A stretch of DNA of 64,000 nt, taken from DATFVA01 sp963743325. Its GTDB lineage: Bacteria > Bacteroidota > Ignavibacteria > Ignavibacteriales > Ignavibacteriaceae. The position numbers were made by a program, and so were the translations under genes. Of the stretch, positions 54,350 through 63,800 are shown in pieces. Within the stretch, counting starts at the first letter, position 1. Each line of letters starts with the position of its first letter. The DNA is taken from NCBI GenBank assembly GCA_963743325.1, contig CAVUOZ010000012.1:1-64000 (forward strand), read 5' to 3'. The notes beneath the pieces are model-generated. The model was not told the DNA's origin and searched no databases. It saw nothing but the letters and a program-made list of their open reading frames with translations.

Positions 54350-54367
54350 GCGGCCGTTAACAGCCGC
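54350..54367 (-). terminator. Hairpin after the 104-residue protein gene
   Basis: GCGGC and GCCGC pair around CGTTAACA, eight bases beyond the stop codon at 54375. The following tract is only moderately T-rich, so the terminator call is tentative. It separates dapF and its partner from the cytochrome locus. Confidence 0.5.
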
Positions 54368-54374
54368 CTTTATT

Positions 54375-54689
54375 TTAATGAGAATTGTTTTCAAGGAGTT
54401 CGTAAAGGGTTGTGTATTTCGTGCTTCCCTCAACGGTCAAATCATTCAGTTTATTAATTAGAATATTTATTCTTTCATTCTGATCGTCATCAAAGGCTTC
54501 ATAGGCTTCAACAGAATTAAAAGTGTACTGTTCCTGGTAGTGATGATTTTTACCTTTTGTCTCGTAAACCGAATAATTTTCCAGTCCTTCTGTAGTAAGA
54601 AGGGTTTTAAGTTCTTTGATAACAGATAGGTAATCTTCTTTCTTGTCAGCAGGAATATCGTATTCAATTGTGAAAATAACTTTTGGCAT
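54375..54689 (-). CDS. Small uncharacterised protein
   Basis: 104 residues, acidic, cytosolic. A beta-alpha-beta pattern (VIFTIEYDIPADKKEDYLSV ... NYSVYETKGKNHHYQEQYTF) suggests a ferredoxin-like dimeric alpha/beta-barrel fold as in small antibiotic-biosynthesis-monooxygenase-type proteins, but this is only a structural guess. It is 15 bases after dapF on the same strand. Confidence 0.68.
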   Translation of the reverse strand: MPKVIFTIEYDIPADKKEDYLSVIKELKTLLTTEGLENYSVYETKGKNHHYQEQYTFNSVEAYEAFDDDQNERINILINKLNDLTVEGSTKYTTLYELLENNSH

Positions 54690-54704
54690 TTATGCTCCAG
54701 ACAT

Positions 54705-55568
54705 TTATAGATATTTATTTAGCAAAAACTCCCCGGTAAAAGAAGTTTTAACCGGGCCTGTCAAAGATAATTCTTTTATCTTTTCATCTTCAAATTTAAA
54801 ATCAACTATTAATTCATCTCCGCCATGTGTCAGCAAAGTTATGGGGGGGGTTAGTTCATTTTTAAAAAACCTCATCACTGCAGATGCTGCTGCACCGGTT
54901 CCGCAGGAAAGTGTTTCATTTTCCACTCCCCGTTCGTACGTCCTTATTTGCAGCTTTCCTTCTCTTATGTCAATAAAATTAACATTAGTTCCGTCAGGTG
55001 CAAATTCAGATAAATACCTTATTTCTCTTCCAATACCGTAAACCGGGACTTCGCTTATATCATTATAAGGGCGGTTAGGTTTAGACGGATCTTTCACAAT
55101 TTCATTGATATCAATTACTACATGCGGCGATCCTGTATCAATATAATCGGCACTAATTAACTGTCCCGCAGCTTTGACTTTAAAATTCATTTTCAGATTC
55201 TTCGGAGGATTAAAATAGAACCGGGTTTTATCATTATTAAGAATCTGACCAGTATATTTAACACCATTAGATAGAAACATTACTCTATCACTCAATCCGG
55301 ATCTGAAAGCTGCAAAATTTATCGCACATCTTGCACCGTTACCGCATAAACTTCCGGTTGATCCGTCAGCATTAAAATATTCCATTACAAAATCATAATC
55401 CTGGGAATCTGATACAATAATAATCCCGTCCGCACCGATGCCGTTATGCCTGTCGCAAAGTTTTTGAATTAAATTATTTGAAAGAAACAAATCGTGGTGG
55501 GTGTTTTTATCGATGAGGATAAAATCATTGCCTGCACCACTCATTTTCGCGAAAGAAATTTTCTGCAT
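54705..55568 (-). CDS. dapF: Diaminopimelate epimerase
   Basis: 287 residues. It interconverts LL- and meso-diaminopimelate for lysine and peptidoglycan synthesis. The two catalytic cysteines are Cys75 (GSLCGNGARC) and Cys222 (ETLSCGTGAAASA); KMSGAGNDFILID is the N-terminal signature. Length is typical. The start ATG at 55568 fits the family. Confidence 0.97.
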   Translation of the reverse strand: MQKISFAKMSGAGNDFILIDKNTHHDLFLSNNLIQKLCDRHNGIGADGIIIVSDSQDYDFVMEYFNADGSTGSLCGNGARCAINFAAFRSGLSDRVMFLSNGVKYTGQILNNDKTRFYFNPPKNLKMNFKVKAAGQLISADYIDTGSPHVVIDINEIVKDPSKPNRPYNDISEVPVYGIGREIRYLSEFAPDGTNVNFIDIREGKLQIRTYERGVENETLSCGTGAAASAVMRFFKNELTPPITLLTHGGDELIVDFKFEDEKIKELSLTGPVKTSFTGEFLLNKYL

Positions 55569-55741
55569 TACATCTGCAATTTAGTCTATAAACGCTTGCT
55601 GGTCAATAAAAATGTAGCATTTAAGATATATTTCAACTATTTAGAGAAAAAGATTACTGCAAAAAGAGGTAACTGCAATCAAAGTGGATGAACTAAAATT
55701 AATAAATCAGATCATCCCAAATGTTCATCAAACTGAAATTT

Positions 55742-56212
55742 TTAATCCTCATCCTCATCTTCCCCGGATTCATTTTCTTTCTCATGCTTCAGGGGGTTTC
55801 CTTTCTCATCAAACATCAAATCCTTTGAAGATTTTGCATTTTTTATATCCGCTTCGTACTTCACTTTCCCATTATTATCAACAATTTTGGACGCATCGGA
55901 AAGAGTGTATCCTTTGTAATTATCACTTATATATTTTATGACCCCTGATGGTAATTCAGATATGTTAATTTCACTCTCGGTTTCAAGGATATTACCATCT
56001 TTATCGATAACTACAGAATATTCGTTTCCATTCTCTTTAAAATCAGCTTCATAGTTGATTCCATCCCTATCCCAGGTGACTTCCTGTACATCAGGATGAA
56101 CCGCCTTAAAAGCTGTCATTACATTCTCAGGAGTTTTATTTTCATTGTCCTGCTGTGCAGAAACAGATACAGCAAAAACCAAAACCAGCAGTAATATAAT
56201 TGTCTTATTCAT
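55742..56212 (-). CDS. Exported PepSY-like protein
   Basis: 156 residues: signal peptide (1-19, VSVSAQ) and two PepSY-like repeats (about 27-80, VMTAFKAVHPDVQEVTWDRD; about 85-130, VIKYISDNYKGYTLSDASKI), then a highly acidic tail (KENESGEDEDED). The PepSY-like family of Bacteroidota is periplasmic and of unknown role, with similarity to protease or beta-lactamase inhibitor folds. No partner gene is adjacent. Confidence 0.85.
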   Translation of the reverse strand: MNKTIILLLVLVFAVSVSAQQDNENKTPENVMTAFKAVHPDVQEVTWDRDGINYEADFKENGNEYSVVIDKDGNILETESEINISELPSGVIKYISDNYKGYTLSDASKIVDNNGKVKYEADIKNAKSSKDLMFDEKGNPLKHEKENESGEDEDED

Positions 56213-56335
56213 TTAGTTTTCCTTTCCAGTTTATTTTTCCCGAATTGATAATCAAATCTGTGAAAAAACAGGATTAACAGAGTTGATAAATATCATCTTG
56301 AATCACCATTAGCTTTAATAAATGGGTCTGGTTCT

Positions 56336-56383
56336 GGAACTTTATAAATAAAGTTCCTACGGTGCCCGCCTGCCTTAAGGCGG
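56336..56383. repeat. Two adjacent hairpins
   Basis: GGAACTTTA and TAAAGTTCC pair perfectly around TAAA (56336-56357), then CCGCCT and AGGCGG pair around GCCTTA (56366-56383). They lie 25 bases past the GNAT stop codon; the second resembles the GC-rich palindromes found near 58.7 and 59.5 kb. Confidence 0.6.
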
Positions 56384-56408
56384 ATACCTAATCTTGTAGT
56401 CTTTTATA

Positions 56409-56837
56409 TCAAATCACCTTTTCAAACACTTCCTGAGTCTTCTTTGAAATAAAACCAAGTCTCATGTAGTATTCTCTTGTTTCTATCCTTGTAATGTTTG
56501 TTCTTATCCTGATCCTGCTGCATCTCTTGCTTTTTGCCCACTGTTCCGCTTTCTGAATCAGTTTTGTTCCTGCCCCTTTTCTGCGGAATTCTCTATTTAC
56601 AACAATGCCTCTTATTTCCACAAAAGAATTACTTTCGAGCGGTTCTGTTAAAGAGATGTGCATCCATCCGATCACATTTTTGTATTCAGCAACATATACT
56701 TCCTGTTGAGGATCAGAGGAAATTTTTCTGAGCTTGTTCTTAATTTCTTCCCTTGTGGTCTGATAACTCAATTCCTCAGTTAATGATACAATTGAGTCAG
56801 TATCCTTTAATTTTGCTTTTCTAATTCTAATATGCAT
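56409..56837 (-). CDS. GNAT family N-acetyltransferase
   Basis: 142-residue acetyl-CoA-dependent acyltransferase. The acetyl-CoA motif is seen in RGIVVNREFRRKGAGTKLI (about 75-93) with the pyrophosphate-binding RRKGAG loop; the C-terminal YYMRLGFISKKTQ completes the fold. Single domain. The acceptor amine is unknown. It probably stands alone. Confidence 0.9.
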   Translation of the reverse strand: MHIRIRKAKLKDTDSIVSLTEELSYQTTREEIKNKLRKISSDPQQEVYVAEYKNVIGWMHISLTEPLESNSFVEIRGIVVNREFRRKGAGTKLIQKAEQWAKSKRCSRIRIRTNITRIETREYYMRLGFISKKTQEVFEKVI

Positions 56838-56929
56838 ACTTGTGTAGGAACATCATTTATGATGTTCTTATATTAATTGAGAATTGTATATTGAATATTG
56901 TAATCCTTTGATTCTGCAATCGTATAATT

Positions 56930-57646
56930 TTACAACCCCTTAACCTCAAACCAGTGAATAGTTTTGTTTTTCTTAAATCCCAGTTTTAACAGCAGGGCAA
57001 TTGATCTCTTATTGGATGCTTCTGCATAAGCAAAAGGAAGCTCTCCTTTGCTTCTCAATTTTTCTATCATCGTTAATGTAATGCTGTAAGCATATCCCTT
57101 CTTCCGGTATTCATACAGGGTGTGCAAAAAACCAATCGCTCCGTCATCCTGTGTTATTGCCCAAGAGACCAATTTATAATCCTCATATACCCCTGCACTT
57201 ATTCCTTTACTGATCCGTTCTGCTGCATATTCCGGTGAAATATATTCTTTGTATGTAGAATTTGTATAGACTGTATAAGCATCATTTTCTGTAAGCGGAA
57301 TGGTTTTAATTTCAGGATGCGGCAATTGAACATCATCAGCTAGATAATATTTCATTGTAGATAAATCCCATACTATTTCCCTCCCATCCGTAAGAGCCGG
57401 CATCATCCAGTCTTCTATGGATGCAAAATTAGTATCATCAGCAGTAAGTTTGTTTTTCAGTTTATAAAGTTCATCTTTATTTCTGCAGCTTAAATAAACC
57501 CATCTGCGGTCACTAACTCCCCTTGTAAGTACAGAATCTCCTACTATATCAACACTCAATACCTGATTGTACTTAATAAAATTGATTATACCAATATTAT
57601 TGATTCTATCGGTTTCTAATTTGTTCAATACGGATTGAATATCCAT
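56930..57646 (-). CDS. GNAT-fold protein with N-terminal extra domain
   Basis: 238 residues from ATG 57646 (frame continues to 57700 but the upstream part is low-quality). The N-terminal half (about 1-120) is a divergent GNAT-like fold (LSVDIVGDSVLTRG, RRWVYLSCRNKDEL) and the C-terminal half (about 130-238) carries the FR47-like acetyl-CoA site LYEYRKKGYAYSITLTMIEK and AYAEASNKRSIALLLKLGFK. This is the arrangement of glycine N-acyltransferase-like proteins. The acceptor is unknown. Confidence 0.82.
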   Translation of the reverse strand: MDIQSVLNKLETDRINNIGIINFIKYNQVLSVDIVGDSVLTRGVSDRRWVYLSCRNKDELYKLKNKLTADDTNFASIEDWMMPALTDGREIVWDLSTMKYYLADDVQLPHPEIKTIPLTENDAYTVYTNSTYKEYISPEYAAERISKGISAGVYEDYKLVSWAITQDDGAIGFLHTLYEYRKKGYAYSITLTMIEKLRSKGELPFAYAEASNKRSIALLLKLGFKKNKTIHWFEVKGL

Positions 57647-57714
57647 TTTATAAGAAAAATAAAATTTTACAATCATGCAACCATTCACCCAATCAACCAT
57701 TCAACCATTCACTC

Positions 57715-58605
57715 TTATACTTTATCCACGCTGCAATTCGCACTCTGCGCATCTTTCTCCACCTGGATAGTGGAATGCTCTATTCCGAATTTTTCGTGCA
57801 GGTCGCTGCATATCCCTTTCAGAAAATAATCACCGGGATTTGAATCGGGCATCACAAGGTGCACAGTAAGTGCCGTCTCCGTTGTGCTCATTGCCCAGAT
57901 ATGAAGGTCGTGGAATTCTTTTACTCCCGGTATCTTTTTAAAGTGATTCTCTACTTCTTTCACGCTTATGCCTTTAGGCACTGCATCAACAGACATAAGA
58001 AATGAGTCTCTTAATAAATCCCACATTCCGATAGTTATCACTATGACTATAACAAGACTTATTACAGGATCAAGCCAGAGCCAGCCTGTTAATATGATCA
58101 GCAATCCCGCTATCACAACTCCTGCAGATACGCCTGCATCAGCAGCCATGTGCAGGTAAGCACCTCTTATATTCATATCCTTCTCCTTGCCTTTCATGAA
58201 TAAATAGGCGGTTGCAGCATTTATAAAGACTCCTATCCCTGCAACAATCATCATAGTTGTTCCCTGCACCTGTTCGGGGATTATAAGTCTTCTGATAGCT
58301 TCAATAGAGATTGCCCCTACAGCAATCAACAAAAGCAATGCATTAAACAAAGCGGCGAGTATTGTCGATTTCCTTAATCCGTAAGTTCTGTTTTGGGTAG
58401 GGAGGGTTTTTGCAAGAAAAGTTGCACCCCACGCGAGCATCAGCCCGAGTACGTCGCTTAAATTATGCCCTGCATCTGCAATTAAAGCCATTGAATTTAC
58501 AAGGAAACCATAGACTACCTCGATTGCTATGTATATAACATTTAAAGTAATCCCCAGGACGAATGCCTTATTAAAATTTTCTGCGTTATTATTCACATTT
58601 GCCAT
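57715..58605 (-). CDS. Cation diffusion facilitator transporter
   Basis: 296 residues from ATG 58605; the longer frame to 58719 would read through a GC-rich palindrome and is unlikely. Six transmembrane helices with the metal site in helix 2 (LIADAGHNLSD) and helix 5 (LHMAADAGVS), and a cytoplasmic C-terminal domain (about 205-296; FKKIPGVKEFHDLHIWAMS) ending in a His/Cys-containing tail. It exports zinc or a similar divalent cation in exchange for protons. The CzcD/ZitB type fits best; substrate not proven. Confidence 0.93.
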   Translation of the reverse strand: MANVNNNAENFNKAFVLGITLNVIYIAIEVVYGFLVNSMALIADAGHNLSDVLGLMLAWGATFLAKTLPTQNRTYGLRKSTILAALFNALLLLIAVGAISIEAIRRLIIPEQVQGTTMMIVAGIGVFINAATAYLFMKGKEKDMNIRGAYLHMAADAGVSAGVVIAGLLIILTGWLWLDPVISLVIVIVITIGMWDLLRDSFLMSVDAVPKGISVKEVENHFKKIPGVKEFHDLHIWAMSTTETALTVHLVMPDSNPGDYFLKGICSDLHEKFGIEHSTIQVEKDAQSANCSVDKV

Positions 58606-58677
58606 TTTTAAAAATATTCCACTAAAATTTAATTCACAAATCTGATTAACCCGCGGTTTAGATTCTGTGTAGAGCGA

Positions 58678-58725
58678 CCTGCCTCGCCGACCTGCTCCAG
58701 CTCGTCGGAGACGAGGCAAGGCGGG
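58678..58725. repeat. GC-rich palindromic repeat, copy 1
   Basis: 48 bp, starting CCTGCCTCG and ending AGGCGGG, with inner stems GCCTCG/CGAGGC and CTCC/GGAG. It closely resembles the 50 bp insertion at 59540-59589, sharing the block CTCGTCGGAGAC. Strongly richer in GC than its surroundings, hence probably a REP-like mobile repeat. Confidence 0.75.
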
Positions 58726-58868
58726 AACGGTGTTTCGTCATCAAAATTTTAATGAATCCTGATATAATTTAAATACTAACAAACCCAAGCCATTCACGGA
58801 ATAGCTGTACATCTAAAATAAAACAATATATCATTGCATTATGATATTTGACTTATTCACGTTACAAT

Positions 58869-59159
58869 CTACTCTGACTGTTTCAAAGTAATAAGATCGA
58901 GCTTTATTTTCATCACCAAAATATAAAGAGAAAGGAAAAGAGTTACGGCATTAGCTACAATAATAGGAGGTGAGTTTAACATTATCCCGTAAATCAGCCA
59001 GAATAGCACCCCGGCAGTCATTAATGAAAACATACCTAAAGAAATATCCTTTGCGCTCTTTGTCCTATAGACTTTTACCGCCTGCGGAATAAATGAAATG
59101 GTAGTACAGGCCGCTGCCAGATATCCGAATACTGTAGTTATCAAGTAATTCTCCTCCAT
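58869..59159 (-). CDS. SemiSWEET-like PQ-loop membrane protein
   Basis: 96 residues with three transmembrane helices (about 8-26, 42-61, 67-85), as in bacterial SemiSWEET sugar transporters that work as homodimers. The PQ motif is clear: ISFIPQAVKVYRTKSAKDIS (about 22-41). It carries sugars such as sucrose or glucose in relatives; the substrate here is unknown. Length and fold match the family. GGAGGA precedes the ATG on the minus strand. Confidence 0.9.
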   Translation of the reverse strand: MEENYLITTVFGYLAAACTTISFIPQAVKVYRTKSAKDISLGMFSLMTAGVLFWLIYGIMLNSPPIIVANAVTLFLSLYILVMKIKLDLITLKQSE

Positions 59160-59312
59160 AAAAATAAAGTTCTGATTAATACCAGAGCTTAAAATGTTAT
59201 TCCCTCTGAAAATTTTTCTCTATCTCCTCTTTAAATAGAGAAAATTTTGTCGTCGACATAATATAAATCTTGCATTCTGTCATAAAATATAATGAAATGT
59301 CATGATCACAAA

Positions 59313-59730
59313 TATATTCTTCTCTTCTCAAGAGAAGGATTTGAGGATGAGTTCCAATACTAAAAACTCTCTCTAAATCTCTCTCTTAAAAAGAGAGAGA
59401 CTTATTGACAATAAATCGTTTGATATTAATTTTCTGTCAAAATTATTTATTCTATGACCTGCCCCCAGTATATCCTTCTCTTCTCAAGAGAAGGATTAGA
59501 GGATGAGTTCCAATTAATACTAAAAACTCTCTCTAAATCCCTGCGCGCCGGCCCGCTCCGACTCGTCGGAGACCAGGCGAGCAGGCAGGTCTCTCTTAAA
59601 AAAAGAGAGACTTTTTGACAATAAATCGTTCGATATTAATTTTCTGTCAAAATTATTTATTCTATGACCTACCTCCAATATATCCTTCTCTTATCAAGAG
59701 AAGGATTGGAGGATGAGTTCCAATTATAAT
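59313..59730. repeat. Tandem array of about 160 bp units with two hairpins each
   Basis: Units begin at 59313, 59469 and 59679 (the last truncated after about 50 bp). Each has hairpin CCTTCTCTT-CTC-AAGAGAAGG (first unit begins TATATTCTT instead of TATATCCTT) and, in the two full units, a second hairpin of the CTCTCTCTT/AAGAGAGAG kind, then GACAATAAATCG and TTATTTATTCTATGACCT. Unit lengths are 156 and 210 bp; the latter minus the 50 bp insertion is 160. Differences among units are scattered point changes, so the array is not very recent. Confidence 0.9.
59540..59589. repeat. GC-rich palindromic repeat, copy 2, inserted in a tandem unit
   Basis: The 50 bp sequence from CCTGCGCGCC to GCAGGCAGG interrupts the second unit of the array exactly between AAATC and TCTCTCTT, which are joined in the first unit. 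Inner stem CTCCGA-CTCG-TCGGAG is perfect; outer CCTGC/GCAGG. Comparison with copy 1 suggests a short mobile palindrome. Confidence 0.85.
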
Positions 59731-59835
59731 TCTGTTTTCCAAACTTCCCCATTTGTTTTATTAAAATAAATAATGATAATGATTAAATTTTTCCTTATAT
59801 ATTCATTCAGATAAAAATTATTACCGGGGGAGGTT

Positions 59836-60309
59836 ATGATTCTCGATAAGATAACAAATATTCACCTCTATTCTGATATGAACCCCCTGATCATTCAGGC
59901 ATTGAACTTCCTGAAGGATACGGATTTCAGTCAGCTTCAGGCAGGCAAATATGATATTGCAGGGGAAAATATTTACCTGATGGTAACTGATTATAAGACT
60001 AAAGATCTGGAGGACTGCCGCCTGGAAGCTCACAGAAAACACATCGATATTCACTACATGGCCGAAGGCTCCGAATTAATAGGTTATGCAATGTTTAATA
60101 ACCAGGAACAGGCAACTAAGTATGACGGAGAAAATGACTTTATTCTTTACTGCGGTGAGAAGAATTACCTGAAGCTTGATAGCGGGATGTTTGCTGTATT
60201 TTTTCCCTCGGATCTGCATATGCCCGGAATAATGCTCAATAAGCCCGCACAGGTCAAGAAGGTAGTGGTAAAAGTAAAGCTCCCTCAGATTAATTATTCA
60301 CTAGTTTAA
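59836..60309 (+). CDS. YhcH/YjgK/YiaL family protein
   Basis: 157-residue cupin-like (DUF386) protein. The motifs LEAHRKHIDIHYMAEGSE (about 65-82) and FPSDLHMPG (about 126-134) carry the His/Glu residues that bind metal in the family; relatives take part in sialic acid or sugar catabolism. GGGGGAGG just before the ATG is a good ribosome site. It is a single gene in this window, flanked by the repeat array and a 520-base gap. Confidence 0.92.
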   Translation: MILDKITNIHLYSDMNPLIIQALNFLKDTDFSQLQAGKYDIAGENIYLMVTDYKTKDLEDCRLEAHRKHIDIHYMAEGSELIGYAMFNNQEQATKYDGENDFILYCGEKNYLKLDSGMFAVFFPSDLHMPGIMLNKPAQVKKVVVKVKLPQINYSLV

Positions 60310-60829
60310 TCTCTGTCCAAAATAGCATAATCTGGTCATTTGTTTAATTATTCATCAATTTGTCTTTGAAAGTAATATATATCCGGGCTAAGGACAGAAA
60401 GTGATCAGAGCGCATTTGAAGCGCATCTAGAGCGCATCTAGAGCGCATGTGGAAGGGGTTTGAATAATGGGTGAAAGCTTTTATTATTGTCATTAGTCCC
60501 CGATTACCGGTAAAATAATCGATTTGTCGGGCGTTCTATCCATCAAAAAGGCGTTTTCAAAAAGCCGTGGACAGTAATGATATTTTTACATAAAAATAGT
60601 TGCTACTATTTACTTTTAAACCTCAATTAACGATTTTTATACATGGCTGATTTCAGCTTTGCTAAATAAAAGCATTCTTATTACTTGAATCAGAGCAGGT
60701 CGGGATTGCTTTCAAAAAAATACATTCTTTTCAATCAATTTTGTACCTGCCTTCAGTATTAAGTTATAATTAATCGTGATTTATACCTGGTTCCCTCTCA
60801 GGTTGTAATCAATTAGCGGGAGAAATAAG
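60310..60829. other. 520-base non-coding gap before the C25 protease
   Basis: No convincing frame. The only structure is the four-copy 11 bp repeat at 60409-60452. The last 20 bases hold GGGAG, the ribosome site for the GTG start at 60830. A promoter is likely here but I cannot point to one. Confidence 0.7.
60409..60452. repeat. Four tandem copies of an 11 bp repeat
   Basis: Copies AGCGCATTTGA, AGCGCATCTAG, AGCGCATCTAG and AGCGCATGTGG sit end to end, with the inner two identical. The motif is much more GC-rich than the surrounding DNA and lies 378 bases before the C25 gene start. Confidence 0.85.
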
Positions 60830-63800
60830 GTGGAAAAACAATATATTTTTCTTAATAGTTCTTTTTTAAGAGTGTTGCCATTCCTTCTGGTACTGGTACT
60901 GCCATTCCAGGCAGAATCTCAGACAATAACCTATGCCGACAGCTGGCACGAAGCAGGAATAACTCTTGCCCGGGCTACATCTATGGGTGTAGAGATCAAT
61001 TACTCCACAAGACAATTTCAGATGGATGATATTGACATTAACGGGGCAGTAATGAAAAAGATTGTTTTGCAGGGAGTCTTTTTACCGAATAATGAAGGGG
61101 CGCCCGACCTTCCCGGCATGAGCAGGTATATTGCAGTCCCGCAGGGAGCTCAGGTTTCATTTAACATAACTGCTTCAAGAACAGAGCATTATTCTAACAT
61201 TGAAGTTTCCCCCGCTCCCCGTATACCTCTTGATACCGAACCGCCTCCGCTTGAATACAAAAAGAATATTGGTATCTATTCAAAGGATTCTTTTTACCCG
61301 GAAAGCCCGGTTATTCTCTCTCCTCCTATGAAAATACGTGGAGTCGATGCCAGAATTATAGGAATAACACCATTCCAGTATAATCCCGTAACAAAAGAAC
61401 TTATCGTGTACAGGGATCTGAATGTCACTGTTTCCTTCTCGGGAGGCAGCGGTCAGTTTGGTGAAACCAGGTTAAGGAACCGCTGGTGGGATCCTATACT
61501 TAAAAATATTTTCCTTAATAGTGAATCTCTTCCTGCAGTAAATTACCGGCATGAATCAGATTCTAGAACTGAGGATTATGAGTATATAATCGTCACTCCG
61601 GATAATCCCGTATTCCTCACGTGGGCTGATACTATTAAACAATGGAGAACTCTCCAGGGAATAAGAACCGGAATTGTTACCCTGACAGATCTGGGAGGAA
61701 ATAATTCCGCACTCATTGAGGATTATATTGATAATGCATACCAAAGCTGGGATATACCTCCGGCTGCAGTTTTATTCCTTGGTGATTACGGAACCGGCTC
61801 CGCAACCGGTAACGGAATTATTTCACCTGTGTGGGACAGCTACTGTGTGTCTGATAATATTTATGCAGATGTGGATGAGGATGAGCTTCCTGATTTAACA
61901 GTTGCAAGGTTATCGGCACAGAACGGAACGGATCTCGAAATACTCGTTCATAAATTTATGAACTATGAGCAGAATCCTCCCGTTAACCCGGGATATTATC
62001 AGCATCCGATTTCAGCAGGCGGATGGCAGGACGACAGGTGGTTTATTCTTTGTGCCGATGTTTGCTATGGGTTCTGGGAAAAAGAACTTCTGAAAACTCC
62101 TGCAAGAGAATATGCAGGAAGAAGCGGACCGCCTTCATTCTGGTCAACTAATCCTAATACAGGTATGGTTGTGGATTATTTCGGCCCGAACGGACTCGGG
62201 TATATACCACAGATTCCGACTCACTTAACCGACTGGGGCGGCAGCGCTGCCAGGATAAATAATGACATAAACAACGGCGCTTCAATTATTGTCCACCGCG
62301 ATCACGGTGCTGAGGACGGATGGTCATCCCCTTCATATACTATAAGCAACCTGTCCGGATTAAATAATGATGATCTGACCTTTTTCTTTTCAGTTAACTG
62401 CTTAACCGGAAAATTTAATTATTCATCTGACTGCTTTGCAGAAGCGTTAACAAAGTATCCTCACAGAGCTCTGGCTGCCATCGGGGCAAGTGAAGTATCT
62501 TATTCATTCGTAAATGATGCTTATGTGTGGGGAATGTGGGATTATATGTGGCCCAATTTTGATCCGGGCTACGGTGTAGAAGGTCCCGATCTTATTTACC
62601 CTGCGTTCGCAAGCTCTTATGGTAAATATTATCTCGAAGCCTCAAGCTGGCCTTATAACCCGGGCGATAAGAATACCGTATACTACCTGTTCCATTTATT
62701 CGGTGATGCATTTACCACTGTGTATACAGAAATGCCGCAGAACCTGAATGTGGTTCATAACCCGGTTATAATAACGGGGGTACCGACATTTGATGTATCA
62801 GCAGATGAAAATTCTCTTATTGCTCTGACTTTAAATGGAGAAATAGTAGGAGTTGCAGAAGGAACAGGTTCACCTGTTTCTATTGATATTCCTGTTATAA
62901 CTCCCGGTAACGTGGTCATCTTAACAGTAACTAAACAAAATTACTACAGGTATACAGCAGAGATTCAGGTTGTTCCCGCAGAAGGACCGTATGTTGTGGT
63001 TGATTCGTGTATAGTAAATGATGCTTCCGGTAATAATGATGGATTAGTTGATTATGCTGAATCACCGCTGTTATCTTTAAGAGCATACAATGTAGGCGTT
63101 GCAGATGCGACAAATGTTACAATTAATATTCACTCTACTGATGCATTTATTACCCTGACCGATTCAACTCACTTTTATGGCAATGTGCCTGCCGGAGGCA
63201 CCCTGATAATCAATGACGGGTATGCATTGACCGTCGACCCTGAAATTCCCGATATGCATAGTATACCATTCTCGGTAGAAGCTACGGACGGTGCAAATAC
63301 CTGGCAGAGCAACTTTTCGCTCAGGGCCCACGCGCCGCTGTTTACACTCGGCAGTTATACTATATCCGATCCGGGAGGTAATAACAATGGTAAACTTGAT
63401 CCGGGTGAAACGGTTGATGTTTCAGTCGAAATAAATAATGAAGGATCTTCAGGTGCCGTTTCCGTTTTCGGTGAGCTTACATCAACAGATCCCTATGTTG
63501 TAATAAATACCTCAACCCAGGCTTACGGTAATATAGCCGCAGGAGGTACCGTATCCAAAGCTTTCAGCGTATCTGCCGATGAGAATACGCCGACAGGTCA
63601 TAGTGCGGATTTCGTCCTGAATATTACAGCGAGTCCGGGATTGACAGCGCAGGGTTCGTTCGCAACAATAATAGGACAGGTTCCTGTGCTCGTATTGTGT
63701 CTCGACGTAAATCATAATTCAAGTCCGGCAATAACTGCCTGTCTTGATAATCATGCCGTAACATATGATTATATGACATCCTTCCCTGCTGATTTGAATA

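Larger units (their letters stand above)
59160..59835. other. 676-base intergenic region of repeats
   Basis: No gene. It contains a hairpin at 59209-59248 (AAAATTTTTCTCTA / TAGAGAAAATTTT), then the tandem array at 59313-59730, including the inserted palindrome at 59540-59589, then an AT-rich stretch leading to the YhcH gene. Confidence 0.85.

Noticed and set aside
56930..57700. ATG at 57676 or the frame start at 57700 for the GNAT protein
   Set aside because: The sequence before MDIQSVL is low-quality and lies near the direct repeats ACCATTCA at 57680-57712; ATG 57646 is simpler.
57715..58719. Longer CDF protein starting at 58719
   Set aside because: The extra N-terminus translates the GC-rich palindrome and has unusual Arg-rich sequence; ATG 58605 gives the normal family start.
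59313..59730. CRISPR array in the repeat region
   Set aside because: Units are about 160 bp with almost no unique spacer sequence and carry internal hairpins; no cas genes are near.
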